Positions 24,237 to 33,437 of a stretch of 64,000 nt of DNA are shown one piece after another (the first letter of the stretch is position 1; the number at the start of each line of letters is the position of its first letter). The position numbers were made by a program, and so were the translations under genes. This DNA is from JAGXQV01 sp964527565 (GTDB taxonomy: Bacteria; Pseudomonadota; Gammaproteobacteria; Burkholderiales; Sulfuricellaceae): the NCBI GenBank assembly GCA_964527565.1, contig CAZGOY010000002.1, forward strand, positions 72,956 to 136,955, given 5' to 3'. The notes under the pieces were generated by a model, which was not told the origin of the DNA, made no database searches, and saw only the letters and a list, made by a program, of their open reading frames with translations.

Positions 24237-25511
24237 GTGCAGAAAGAATATCCACGTTTCGTCAGTCTGCTGACCAAGAACACCGTTGCATTGATCCTCG
24301 CCGGGGGACGCGGCTCCCGCCTCAAAGCGTTGACGGATTGGCGCGCCAAACCGGCGGTGCCGATAGCCGGGAAATTCCGCATCATCGACTTCCCTTTGTC
24401 CAACTGCCTCAATTCCGGCATTCGCCGCATCGGCGTCATTACCCAGTACAAGGCGCATAGCCTGTTACAGCACATATCGCGCGGCTGGGGCTTCCTGCGC
24501 GGCGAATTCAACGAATTCGTCGAACTCATGCCGGCCCAGCAGCGCATCGAGGAAAACTGGTACAAGGGCACTGCCGATGCCGTGTTCCAGAACATGGACA
24601 TCCTGCGTAGCTACGAGCCTTCCTATGTGGTGATTCTGGGCGGCGACCACGTTTACAAGATGGATTATGGCGAAATGCTGGCCTACCACGCATCCAGTGC
24701 TGCGGACATGACGGTAGCCTGCCTGGAAGTACCCATCGAAGAAGCCAAGGCCTTCGGCGTGATGTCGGTTGACGCCAACCAGCGCGTGGTCGATTTTCAC
24801 GAAAAACCGCAAAACCCCCAGCCCTCTCCCGGACAGCCGGACAAGGCGCTGGTCAGCATGGGCATTTACGTGTTCAACGCCGATTTCCTTTTTGAACAGC
24901 TGATCCGCGACGCTGACGACCCCCATTCCTCCAATGATTTCGGCAAGGACATCATCCCCTACATCGTCTCACGCTACCGCGTATTCGCCCACAAATTCGC
25001 CGACAGCTGCGTCGGTTCTCCGGGCGCGGAACCCTACTGGCGCGACGTGGGAACGGTTGATGCCTACTGGGAAGCGAACATCGACCTGACCAAGGTGACG
25101 CCCGACCTCAATCTGTACGACGGCGATTGGCCGATCTGGACCTACCAGGCGCAGTTGCCGCCCGCCAAGTTCGTGTTCGACGACAGCGAACGGCGCGGCA
25201 TGGCGGTCGATTCCATGGTCTCCGGCGGTTGCATCATCAGCGGCGCCGCAGTGCGCCGTTCCGTGCTGTTTTCCAACGTATACGTGCATAGCTACGCCTC
25301 GATCACCGACTCGGTCATCCTGCCGAACGTCGAGATAGGCCGCAACGCAATACTCAACCGCGTGGTCATCGACAAGGGCACCAAAATCCCCGAGGGCATG
25401 GTCGTAGGAATGGACCGCGCGAAAGATGAGGAACGTTTTTACGTCACGGAAAAGGGCATCACACTGATTACCCCTGAAATGCTTGGGCAAGACTTGCACC
25501 ACGTCAGATAA
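24237..25511 (+). CDS. glgC: Glucose-1-phosphate adenylyltransferase
   Basis: Makes ADP-glucose from glucose 1-phosphate and ATP, the regulated step of bacterial glycogen synthesis. The 424-residue product has LAGGRGSRLKALT at 21-33 for the nucleotide, the WYKGTADAVFQN substrate loop, VVILGGDHVYKMDY and the C-terminal left-handed beta-helix with ISGAAVRRSVLFSNV. It starts at GTG (24237) with a strong AGGAGG 7 bases upstream. GlgB is divergent, and a GH57 glucan enzyme follows 50 bases later, so this is the core of the glucan cluster. Confidence 0.96.
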   Translation: MQKEYPRFVSLLTKNTVALILAGGRGSRLKALTDWRAKPAVPIAGKFRIIDFPLSNCLNSGIRRIGVITQYKAHSLLQHISRGWGFLRGEFNEFVELMPAQQRIEENWYKGTADAVFQNMDILRSYEPSYVVILGGDHVYKMDYGEMLAYHASSAADMTVACLEVPIEEAKAFGVMSVDANQRVVDFHEKPQNPQPSPGQPDKALVSMGIYVFNADFLFEQLIRDADDPHSSNDFGKDIIPYIVSRYRVFAHKFADSCVGSPGAEPYWRDVGTVDAYWEANIDLTKVTPDLNLYDGDWPIWTYQAQLPPAKFVFDDSERRGMAVDSMVSGGCIISGAAVRRSVLFSNVYVHSYASITDSVILPNVEIGRNAILNRVVIDKGTKIPEGMVVGMDRAKDEERFYVTEKGITLITPEMLGQDLHHVR

Positions 25512-25561
25512 ACACGGCACGGGGGCAATGCTCCCCTCATGATCCAAAACCGGTAAACCAA

Positions 25562-27334
25562 ATGCCCGAAAGAAAATTGAACCTGATCCTGTGCTGGCAC
25601 ATGCACCAGCCGGATTACCGCAACCAGACTACCGGCGAATTCACCCTCCCGTGGACCTATCTGCATGCCATCAAGGATTATTCCGACATGGCGTTCCACC
25701 TGGAAACGCATCCCAACGCTCGCGCCGTGTTCAACTTCGTGCCGGTGCTGCTCGACCAACTGGAAGATTACGACAGGCAGTTCGCTTCGGGTGAAATTCA
25801 TGACCCCCTGCTGGCCCTGCTGGGAGCGGATAATCTCGACAACATCAGCGCAGCGCAGCACAAGCTGGTGATCGACAGCTGTTTCCGCACCAATCATACC
25901 AAGATGATCGAGCCTTACCCAGCTTACAAGCGCCTGCACGACCTGTATCTGTTCTTGCAGGGACGTTGCGAAGGCGAAGGCGCATTCGCCTATTTATCCG
26001 GGCAATACCTGAGTGATTTGCTGACCTGGTACCACTTGGTGTGGTGCGGTGAAAGCGTGCGCCGCAGCCATGACCTGATCGTCCGTTTGATGAGCAAGGG
26101 GGCGCATTTCACCGTTGCCGACCGCCGCCAGTTATTTGAACTCATCGGCAAAATCATCGCCGGCCTGATTCCACGCTACCGCACCCTGGCACAAAACGGG
26201 CAAATCGAATTATCGACTACGCCGCACACCCACCCCATTGTGCCGCTGCTGATCGACTTTCAGGTTGCCCGCGAAAGCCTGCACGGCACCGCGCTGCCGA
26301 TTACCCCGCGTTACCCCGGCGGCGTGCGGCGTGCCGGCGCCCATATCGAGGCGGCGCTCACCTCGCACCGCGAACGCTTCGGCATAGTGCCGCAAGGCGT
26401 TTGGCCGGCAGAAGGCGGGGTATCGCACGCCGCCGCCCTGATGTTCGCCCAGAACGGTTTGCGCTGGATGGCCAGCGGCGAGCAGGTGCTGGTCAACAGC
26501 CTGCGCGGACTGGATGGTCACGGCCACGTGCCTGAGCGCGGCAGCTACCTGTACCGCCCCTACAGCCTGATTTTTGAGGACCGTGAAATCACCTGTTTCT
26601 TCCGCGACGACCGCCTTTCCGACATGATCGGCTTCGAATACGCAAAATGGTTCGGCAAGGATGCCGTCAACCACTTCATCCACGCCCTCGAGGACATCTG
26701 GCGTCACGCGCCGCACGATGAAAGCCCGGTGGTTTCGGTAATCCTCGACGGTGAAAATGCTTGGGAGTATTACCCCTACAACGGGTATTACTTTCTGTCC
26801 GAACTCTATGAAGCTTTGGAACGCCATCCCTTCATCCGCTCCACCACCTTTGGAGAATACCTCAACGCCTGTGCCGGGCACGCCGAACAGCAGACGGAAC
26901 TCGAATTCGGGACGCCGCCCTCCAGCGAGATCGGCTGCCGGACGGCAGGTGAACTCGACTATCTGGTAGCGGGAAGCTGGGTTTACGGTAATTTTTCCAC
27001 CTGGATCGGCGCCCTGGAAAAAAATCACGCCTGGGATCTGCTGTGTTCGGCGAAGCAAAGTTTTGACCTGGTAATGACCGGCAGTTCGCTCAACGAAGAG
27101 GAAAAGGCCTTGGCATTCAAGCAACTGGCAGTGTGTGAGGGATCGGACTGGTTCTGGTGGTTCGGCGATTATAACCCGCAGCATAGCGTGGAAAGTTTCG
27201 ACAAGCTGTACCGGGAAAACCTGAGCAACCTGTATGCCACACTGAAACTCCCGGTCCCCGAAGAACTCTCTCAGCCCATCAGTCACGGCAGCGGGCATCC
27301 CGAATCGGGAGGGGCAATGCGCCGGGCAAGCTGA
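25562..27334 (+). CDS. GH57 family glucan hydrolase or transferase (COG1449 alpha-amylase type)
   Basis: A retaining alpha-glucan enzyme of 590 residues. The N-terminus has LCWHMHQPDYR, the first conserved GH57 region; VWPAEGGVSH near residue 280 holds the expected nucleophile glutamate and DGENAWEYYPYNGYYFLSELYEAL near 395 the acid region. The exact activity (amylase, debranching, pullulanase or glucanotransferase) cannot be told from sequence. It follows glgC by 50 bases and is upstream of the chemotaxis pair, with the second GH57 gene about 2 kb further on. Likely role is turnover of stored glycogen. Confidence 0.88.
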   Translation: MPERKLNLILCWHMHQPDYRNQTTGEFTLPWTYLHAIKDYSDMAFHLETHPNARAVFNFVPVLLDQLEDYDRQFASGEIHDPLLALLGADNLDNISAAQHKLVIDSCFRTNHTKMIEPYPAYKRLHDLYLFLQGRCEGEGAFAYLSGQYLSDLLTWYHLVWCGESVRRSHDLIVRLMSKGAHFTVADRRQLFELIGKIIAGLIPRYRTLAQNGQIELSTTPHTHPIVPLLIDFQVARESLHGTALPITPRYPGGVRRAGAHIEAALTSHRERFGIVPQGVWPAEGGVSHAAALMFAQNGLRWMASGEQVLVNSLRGLDGHGHVPERGSYLYRPYSLIFEDREITCFFRDDRLSDMIGFEYAKWFGKDAVNHFIHALEDIWRHAPHDESPVVSVILDGENAWEYYPYNGYYFLSELYEALERHPFIRSTTFGEYLNACAGHAEQQTELEFGTPPSSEIGCRTAGELDYLVAGSWVYGNFSTWIGALEKNHAWDLLCSAKQSFDLVMTGSSLNEEEKALAFKQLAVCEGSDWFWWFGDYNPQHSVESFDKLYRENLSNLYATLKLPVPEELSQPISHGSGHPESGGAMRRAS

Positions 27335-27383
27335 CTTTCGCCACCATGGAGGAGTACCGGTTTGGCAACAAGGAGGCAATGTC

Positions 27384-27902
27384 ATGAAACACCAGATAAC
27401 ACCTAACAACAAAGAAAAGGTGATGCGGGAAAACGACTTCATCGTCAGCAAGACTGACCTGAAAGGTCGCATCACTTACGGCAATCGCATCTTCGTCGAA
27501 TTTTCCGGCTATGAGCTGGGCGAGTTGATTGGCGCGCAGCACAACATCATCCGTCACCCGGACATGCCGCGCGCAGTCTTCAAGCTGCTGTGGGATACCA
27601 TCGAAAAGGGCCGGGAAATTTCCGCCTATGTGAAAAACATGGCCAAGGACGGCAGTTTTTACTGGGTATTCGCCAACGTCACCCCGGACTTCGATGAGCG
27701 CGGCAACATCAGCGGCTATTACTCGGTACGCCGCCGTCCCAAGCCGGAAGCGGTAAAAGTAGTGAGCGGTTTATATCAAGCCATGCTCGATGCCGAAAAA
27801 AAAGCCGGAGCGCGCGATGCCATTGCAGCTTCAACCAAAATACTGACGGATCTTCTAGCGCAGAAAGGTGCGAGTTATGACCAACTCATCTTCAGCCTCT
27901 GA
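27384..27902 (+). CDS. CetB/Aer-type PAS redox sensor protein
   Basis: The 172-residue cytosolic protein is a single PAS domain followed by a helical tail. It begins VMRENDFIVSKTDLKGRITYGN and has RHPDMPRAVFKLLWDTI and FYWVFANVTPDFDERGNISGYYSVRRRPK, the signature of Aer-type FAD-binding PAS domains. It lacks the membrane, HAMP and signalling parts of Aer. Those are in the next gene, which starts inside this one (26-base overlap). This is the same split seen for Campylobacter CetB and CetA, so it probably senses redox state and signals through its partner. Flavin binding is inferred from family resemblance. Confidence 0.85.
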   Translation: MKHQITPNNKEKVMRENDFIVSKTDLKGRITYGNRIFVEFSGYELGELIGAQHNIIRHPDMPRAVFKLLWDTIEKGREISAYVKNMAKDGSFYWVFANVTPDFDERGNISGYYSVRRRPKPEAVKVVSGLYQAMLDAEKKAGARDAIAASTKILTDLLAQKGASYDQLIFSL

Positions 27903-29349
27903 AACCGCTTTCGCCCAACAGGCGCTGGGTGGCGGCGCGGCATTGGTCGTGCTGCTGGCCGCAACCGCAGGCTGGAGCTTTTTCACCCAGGGATTCAGTC
28001 TTGCGCCGCTGGTGGCCCTGCTCGCCGTCACGGCCTACGTGGCTTATATTCATCGTCGCGCCTCGATTGCCGAAAAACAGATGAAACAGGTCTCGCAAGT
28101 GGTCAGCGAAGCGACCCTCGGCAGGTTCACCCGGCGCATCATCCCGGCGCGCAAGGGGGATAACATTTCGGTGATGTGCTGGGAAATCAATGAAATGCTC
28201 GACCAGTTGGAAGCCTATTTCCGCGAGGTCAGCACTGCCACACGCTGCGCCAGTGAAGGCAAGTTTCATCGCAAGGCCCTGCCGGTAGGACTGCATGGCT
28301 CAATCCGCAAATCCCTGGAAGATGTCAGCGTCTCCCTGGAAAGCGTGGCGGAAAACGCGCGCAATGCCCTGAAAAATGAATTGCTCTCGGGACTGAGTTT
28401 GCTCAATTCCCGCCAATTGCTGAAAAACTTGAGGCACAGCGAGGAAGACCTCAAGGTAATGAGTCAGCAGATGGAAGATGTCACCACCATCTCCCAGGAA
28501 ACCGTGAAAGATGCCGGAGAAAGCCGCGAATCCATCGGTGAGGTGGTCACTTCGCTCAACCAGAGCGTAGAAATCATCGGGCGCACCAGCGAGGAAATCG
28601 AACAACTCAACCAGCGTAGCGCGGAAATTGCCAAGATCATCACCATCATCACCGAAATCGCCGACCAGACCAACCTGCTTGCACTCAACGCCGCCATCGA
28701 GGCAGCGCGCGCCGGCGAACAGGGCCGCGGCTTCGCGGTGGTGGCGGACGAAGTGCGCAAGCTGGCGGAGAAGACCAAAACGGCTACCAGTGAAATCGGC
28801 GCGGTTATCGAGGCATTTCGCGTGGAATTGCGTGAGATGTCGGAAAATTCCACCACCATGAAAAACATGGTGGACACCTCCAAGCGCGTGTTCATGGATT
28901 TCGAGGGGAAATTCGGCAAGCTGGCCGCCTCGGCGCAAACCGCGCTGCAAAAAACCAGTCATACTCAGGGCATCACCTTTGCCGCACAGATCAAGCTGGA
29001 ACATCTACTGTACAAACAGAATGCCTACATGGTGGTCACCACCGGCACCGATTCCCCCGAGGCGAAAGCGGTCCAAGCGGACTGCCAGGAGTGCAACCTC
29101 GGAAAATGGTACGAGTGCGGCCACGGCTATGAAACATTCCGCGACACGCCCTCTTATGACTCCCTGAAGGCGCCGCACTGCAAACTGCACGGCAAGATGC
29201 ACGATGCCATCGGCCACATCAGGGAAGACTGGACCAACAGCCGCGAGATTCAGAAACACATCCTGAACGCTTTCGGCGAGGCGGAAAATGCCAGCGACGA
29301 AGTGCTCGCGGCACTCGACCGCATCGTGACGGAAAAATACAACCAATAA
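27877..29349 (+). CDS. CetA-like chemoreceptor with C-terminal CZB domain
   Basis: The 490-residue product has two adjacent transmembrane helices near residues 14-55 with no periplasmic domain, then a HAMP-like region, a methyl-accepting signalling domain with the conserved hairpin tip TNLLALNAAIEAARAGEQGRG near 265-285, and a C-terminal zinc-binding CZB domain (LEHLLYKQNAYM, CQECNLGKWYECGHGYE, HCKLHGKMHDAIGH). I start at the ATG of 27877, with GAAAGG 8 bases upstream. With the overlapping PAS gene it forms a bipartite energy taxis receptor like CetA/CetB. CZB domains sense zinc, hypochlorite or redox state, so two inputs may meet here. Confidence 0.9.
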   Translation: MTNSSSASETAFAQQALGGGAALVVLLAATAGWSFFTQGFSLAPLVALLAVTAYVAYIHRRASIAEKQMKQVSQVVSEATLGRFTRRIIPARKGDNISVMCWEINEMLDQLEAYFREVSTATRCASEGKFHRKALPVGLHGSIRKSLEDVSVSLESVAENARNALKNELLSGLSLLNSRQLLKNLRHSEEDLKVMSQQMEDVTTISQETVKDAGESRESIGEVVTSLNQSVEIIGRTSEEIEQLNQRSAEIAKIITIITEIADQTNLLALNAAIEAARAGEQGRGFAVVADEVRKLAEKTKTATSEIGAVIEAFRVELREMSENSTTMKNMVDTSKRVFMDFEGKFGKLAASAQTALQKTSHTQGITFAAQIKLEHLLYKQNAYMVVTTGTDSPEAKAVQADCQECNLGKWYECGHGYETFRDTPSYDSLKAPHCKLHGKMHDAIGHIREDWTNSREIQKHILNAFGEAENASDEVLAALDRIVTEKYNQ

Positions 29350-29374
29350 TCTTCAAACTGGAAAAACCGTAACC

Positions 29375-31387
29375 ATGACTCAACCCATTGCGCTGCTACT
29401 CGGCGTCCACGCTCACCAGCCGGTCGGCAACTTCCCTGAAGTGCTGCACGACGCCCATTTGCGTTGCTATCGCCCCTACCTGCAAACCTTGTACCGCTTT
29501 CCGGATTTTCCCTTTGCGGTACATTTTTCCGGCTGGCTGCTCGACTGGCTGTTCGAGCACTATCCCGAAGACATGGCGCTGCTCAAGGAAATGGTGGCGC
29601 GTGGACAAGCCGGGCTGTTCGGTGCCGGGGATACCGAGCCGGTGCTGGCAGTCATTCCCTATCGCGACCGCATCGGACAAATCAACACCCTGTCGGACAA
29701 GCTGGAAAAACGCCTTGGGCAGCGTCCCGACGGCGCCTGGCTCACTGAGCGCGTCTGGGAAGCCACGGTAGTGCCCGCCTTGGCGGATGCCAACATCCGC
29801 TACGTAACGGTCGATGACTATCATTTCCTGTGCGCCGGCAAGCGCCAGGACGAGCTGGACGGCTTTTTCACCACCGAAGAGGACGGACGGCGGCTTGATC
29901 TTTTCCCGATTTCGGAAGCCTTGCGCTACCGCTTCCCGTTCTCCCCCGCCCACGAGGCGGTGGCCTACCTCGAAGCGCAGGCCGATGCCGGGCACGAAGC
30001 TGCGATCTATTTCGACGATATCGAGAAATTCGGCATCTGGCCGGAAACCTACGAGTGGGTTTATGAGAAAAAATGGCTGGAGGACTTCATTCGCGGCGTG
30101 CTTGCCTCCCCCAAAATCCAGCCGATGCGCTACTGCGACTACCATGCGCGGGCAACAACACGCGGCATCGTCTATCTGCCCACCACCTCGTACATCGAGA
30201 TGAACGAATGGAGCCTGCCCGCCGAACAGGCCAACGCCTATGCCGACCTGATCCAGCAAAACAAGTCCAGCGGCCAGTTTGAACGCAACAAGGCCTTTCT
30301 GCGCGGCGGCATCTGGAAAAACTTTCTCACCCGCTACCCGGAAGCCAACTGGATGCACAAACGCATGCTCGGGCTGTCGCAACGCCTGGATGCGCTGCCC
30401 AAGCACCGGCGCAGCCCGGAAATGACCACCCTGCTGTACCAGGCACAGGCCAATGATGCCTACTGGCACGGACTGTTCGGTGGCTCTTACCTGCCCCACC
30501 TGCGCCGCGCCGTCTATAACGCCATCGTCGCCCTGGAAGCGCTGCTCGATAGCCGCGACGCCCGCCCGCCGTTTTCCCGGCTGGATTTCAATCTTGACGG
30601 CAAGGAAGAAGTCTTTCTGCAGAACGGCGTTTTGCAAGCGATCCTGCCGCTGGATGGCTTGGCCGCCATCATTGAACTGGACGCTTACGCCCTCAGCCAT
30701 AACTTTGGCGACACCCTGACACGCCAGAACGAACACTATTACCGCAAGATACACCTGCAAGACGGAAGCGCCGGCCACGACAGCGCGGGCATCGCCTCGG
30801 CACACGACCGCGTGAGTTTCAAGCATGAAATCACGCCTGCCGACCTTATCATCGACAGCCGTCCGCGCGCACTGTTCCTCGATACCTTTGAACCCGTATC
30901 CGGCATTCCGCTGGAACTCACTGACTACCAGAAGCGTGCCCGCGACGAACGCGGTCTGGCTTTCACCTCCAGCGCCTGCCCGGTGGAAAAAACCATCGAA
31001 CTGTCAGGAAACAAGCTGGCCGTGGTTTACCGCTTCAGCGGCAAGACGACGGGCGCCTTCAGTACCATGCTCAATCTGGCGATGCCCAGTTGCGACGGGC
31101 CGGCGGGTAAATTCATTGTCCGGGGAGAGATTCCCGGCGGCTTCGGCCAGCCGCTGATGCTTGATGAAATGCACGAAATCCACCTTGACGATGACGTGCT
31201 GGGCGGCACGCTGAAACTCTCCACCAGCCGCTCCGTGCATTTCGGGGCGGCGCCGTATTTTTCCGTCTCGCAATCCGAGGCGGGTTTCGAAAAGATCATG
31301 CAGGCCGTCACCTTGACCCTGCGCTGGCCGGTCCCGCTGGCCCGCAGCGAAATGCGCATCGAACTGGAGATCATACGAAAACCCTGA
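29375..31387 (+). CDS. GH57 4-alpha-glucanotransferase/amylase with DUF1925-DUF1926-type C-terminus
   Basis: The 670-residue product has GVHAHQPVGNFPEVLHDAH at the N-terminus, GAWLTERVWE near 120-128 with the probable nucleophile glutamate, and YFDDIEKFGIWPETYEW near 212-228 with the acid aspartate, all GH57 features. The second half is the beta-sandwich found in the Thermococcus litoralis glucanotransferase group, with FNLDGKEEVFLQNGVLQAIL and FLDTFEPVSGIPLELTDYQ. It probably disproportionates or trims alpha-1,4-glucans. It starts 25 bases after the chemoreceptor gene, so the cluster glgC-GH57-cetBA-GH57 may be one transcription unit. Confidence 0.88.
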   Translation: MTQPIALLLGVHAHQPVGNFPEVLHDAHLRCYRPYLQTLYRFPDFPFAVHFSGWLLDWLFEHYPEDMALLKEMVARGQAGLFGAGDTEPVLAVIPYRDRIGQINTLSDKLEKRLGQRPDGAWLTERVWEATVVPALADANIRYVTVDDYHFLCAGKRQDELDGFFTTEEDGRRLDLFPISEALRYRFPFSPAHEAVAYLEAQADAGHEAAIYFDDIEKFGIWPETYEWVYEKKWLEDFIRGVLASPKIQPMRYCDYHARATTRGIVYLPTTSYIEMNEWSLPAEQANAYADLIQQNKSSGQFERNKAFLRGGIWKNFLTRYPEANWMHKRMLGLSQRLDALPKHRRSPEMTTLLYQAQANDAYWHGLFGGSYLPHLRRAVYNAIVALEALLDSRDARPPFSRLDFNLDGKEEVFLQNGVLQAILPLDGLAAIIELDAYALSHNFGDTLTRQNEHYYRKIHLQDGSAGHDSAGIASAHDRVSFKHEITPADLIIDSRPRALFLDTFEPVSGIPLELTDYQKRARDERGLAFTSSACPVEKTIELSGNKLAVVYRFSGKTTGAFSTMLNLAMPSCDGPAGKFIVRGEIPGGFGQPLMLDEMHEIHLDDDVLGGTLKLSTSRSVHFGAAPYFSVSQSEAGFEKIMQAVTLTLRWPVPLARSEMRIELEIIRKP

Positions 31388-31478
31388 TTTTCCTCATGGC
31401 GTTGCCCAATCGCGCTCTTGCACTTAACATTGCGGCATCGTCATCCGTTCACGGGTTAGCGCCCACCTTCAGCCGCCC

Positions 31479-33416
31479 ATGAAAAAAGTCATCAGCCAGG
31501 AAAGATTCGAGGAACTCAAGGCCACCGGCCAGTTGCCTTCGCCAAAAGGCGTGGCGCTGGCCGTCATCCAGTTGATCCAGCGCGACGATGTCACCATGCC
31601 GGAAGTGGCGCGCGTGGTGCAATCCGACCCTGCCCTGGCCGGGCGCGTGCTCAAGCTGGCCAACTCGGCCCACGCCGGCATGCGCCGCCCCATCGTCTCC
31701 ATTTCGGAAGCGGTGTCGGTGCTGGGTTTTCCCACCTTGCGTCAGGTAGCGCTGGGGCTTTCGGTGCTTTCCAGCAGCCGCAGCGGCAAATGCACCGCCT
31801 TCAATTACCAGGATTTCTGGTCGGGTTCACTGGCTACCGCCATCGCCACGCAACTGCTCAGCGCCAATGCCAAGACTTCCCCAGAGGAAACCTTCATTTG
31901 CGGACTGCTCGGCGACATCGGACGCCTCGCACTGGCCACCCTGTTTCCCGAACCCTATGCCGCTGTGCTGGAAAAAAGCACCAAGCTTTCCCTGGATGCC
32001 GAGGAGCAACTGGAGCAAGCCACCTTTGCCACCACGCACCGCGAGCTGACCTCCGCTCTGCTGCTGGACTGGGGCCTGCCCAAGGTTTTTGTGAATGCCG
32101 TCTATTTCCACGAGAACCCCGAGGAAACCGAGCTGGAGGAAGGGTCGCGCGATTACATGCTGACCTACGCCCTGCACCTCGCCGCCAACCTCGCCAAGGT
32201 GTGCCTGGCCAAGGATGATGCACGCCAGAAGATGCTGCCGCAACTGTATCTCATCGCCACCCGCCTGGGCATCAACGCCGATCAACTGGCCAATATCACT
32301 GATCGCGTGGTCGCCGAGTGGCAAGGCTGGGGCAAGATCCTCGACGTGCCGACACAAACCCTGCCGCCCTTCGCGGACATCGCCGCCGCCATGCCCGCCG
32401 CCGGACAGCAACCGGCAGACGGCAAGAGCGTATCGCTGCGCATCATGATCGTCGACGATCAAGCCAGCACGCGCCAGTTCGTGCAGGCGATCCTCAGCGC
32501 CGCCGGGCACGAAGTGGTCGCCGCCGAAAACGGTAAACAGGCACTGGATATGGCACTGGATTTCCATCCGCAGCTTATCGTCACCGACTGGGTCATGCCG
32601 GAAATGGACGGCATTGCCCTATGTAAATCCCTGCGCGCCACCAAGGCCGGGCAGCGCATTTATCTGATCATTCTCACTGCGCTGGAAGACGAAGATCACC
32701 TGGTCGAAGCCTTCGAGGCCGGGGTGGACGACTACATCGTCAAACCCCTCAACGAACGGGTTATCAAGGCGCGCCTGCGCGCTGGGCAGCGCGTCATCCG
32801 CCTGCAGGAGGAAATCGAGCGCGAACGCGAGGAAATCCGCCGCTATGCCGCCGAACTGGCCGTCACCAACCGGCGCTTGCAGGAAGCCGCCCTCACCGAC
32901 CCGCTCACCACCCTGCCCAACCGGCGCTACGGCATTGACCGCCTGGAACAGGAATGGGCCGCCGCACAACGTAACGGGCGCCCGCTGTCCTGCCTGATGA
33001 TCGACATCGACCGTTTCAAGCAGATCAACGACAACCACGGCCACGACGTTGGCGATGCCGTGCTGCGGCAGGGTGCGCGCATCCTGCGCGATGCGGCACG
33101 CACCCAGGACATGGTGTGCCGCTTAGGGGGAGAGGAATTCCTGGTGGTGTGCCCCGATACCGACGCCCCCGCCGCTGCGCGTTGCGCCGAACGTATCCGC
33201 CAGAAGTTCGAAGCGGCCAAATTCCACGTGGAAGACCTCAATTTTTCCGCCACCATCAGCATCGGCGGCGCCAGCCGCGAAGTGTGCATGAAAGCCCCGG
33301 ACAACCTGCTCAAGGTGGCCGACCGTGCGCTCTACACTGCCAAGGCGCGGGGGCGCAACAAGGTGATTTTCGCCCCGCCGGGAGCGGCGGCCTCCCTGCT
33401 GAACGGCACCTCATAA
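31479..33416 (+). CDS. HDOD-REC-GGDEF response regulator diguanylate cyclase
   Basis: The 645-residue product combines an HDOD domain (about 20-230; LKLANSAHAGMRRPIVSISEAVS), a receiver domain (about 320-435; phosphoacceptor D370 in LIVTDWVMPEMDG) and a GGDEF domain (about 470-640; GGEEF at 550-554) with a product-inhibition I-site RTQD at 541-544. It should make cyclic-di-GMP under control of phosphorylation. No histidine kinase gene is adjacent. The HD-GYP phosphodiesterase gene follows 21 bases later, so synthesis and breakdown of the messenger are encoded together. A short G+C-normal gap separates it from the GH57 gene. Confidence 0.93.
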   Translation: MKKVISQERFEELKATGQLPSPKGVALAVIQLIQRDDVTMPEVARVVQSDPALAGRVLKLANSAHAGMRRPIVSISEAVSVLGFPTLRQVALGLSVLSSSRSGKCTAFNYQDFWSGSLATAIATQLLSANAKTSPEETFICGLLGDIGRLALATLFPEPYAAVLEKSTKLSLDAEEQLEQATFATTHRELTSALLLDWGLPKVFVNAVYFHENPEETELEEGSRDYMLTYALHLAANLAKVCLAKDDARQKMLPQLYLIATRLGINADQLANITDRVVAEWQGWGKILDVPTQTLPPFADIAAAMPAAGQQPADGKSVSLRIMIVDDQASTRQFVQAILSAAGHEVVAAENGKQALDMALDFHPQLIVTDWVMPEMDGIALCKSLRATKAGQRIYLIILTALEDEDHLVEAFEAGVDDYIVKPLNERVIKARLRAGQRVIRLQEEIEREREEIRRYAAELAVTNRRLQEAALTDPLTTLPNRRYGIDRLEQEWAAAQRNGRPLSCLMIDIDRFKQINDNHGHDVGDAVLRQGARILRDAARTQDMVCRLGGEEFLVVCPDTDAPAAARCAERIRQKFEAAKFHVEDLNFSATISIGGASREVCMKAPDNLLKVADRALYTAKARGRNKVIFAPPGAAASLLNGTS

Positions 33417-33437
33417 CACCCGGACGGACACTCCGTC

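Noticed and set aside
24113..24601. N-terminal extension of glgB into glgC
   Set aside because: The added residues do not resemble branching enzymes, overlap glgC antisense, and lack a start signal.
29396..30826. 476-codon minus-strand open frame opposite the second GH57 gene
   Set aside because: No domain pattern; the sense strand has clear GH57 motifs.
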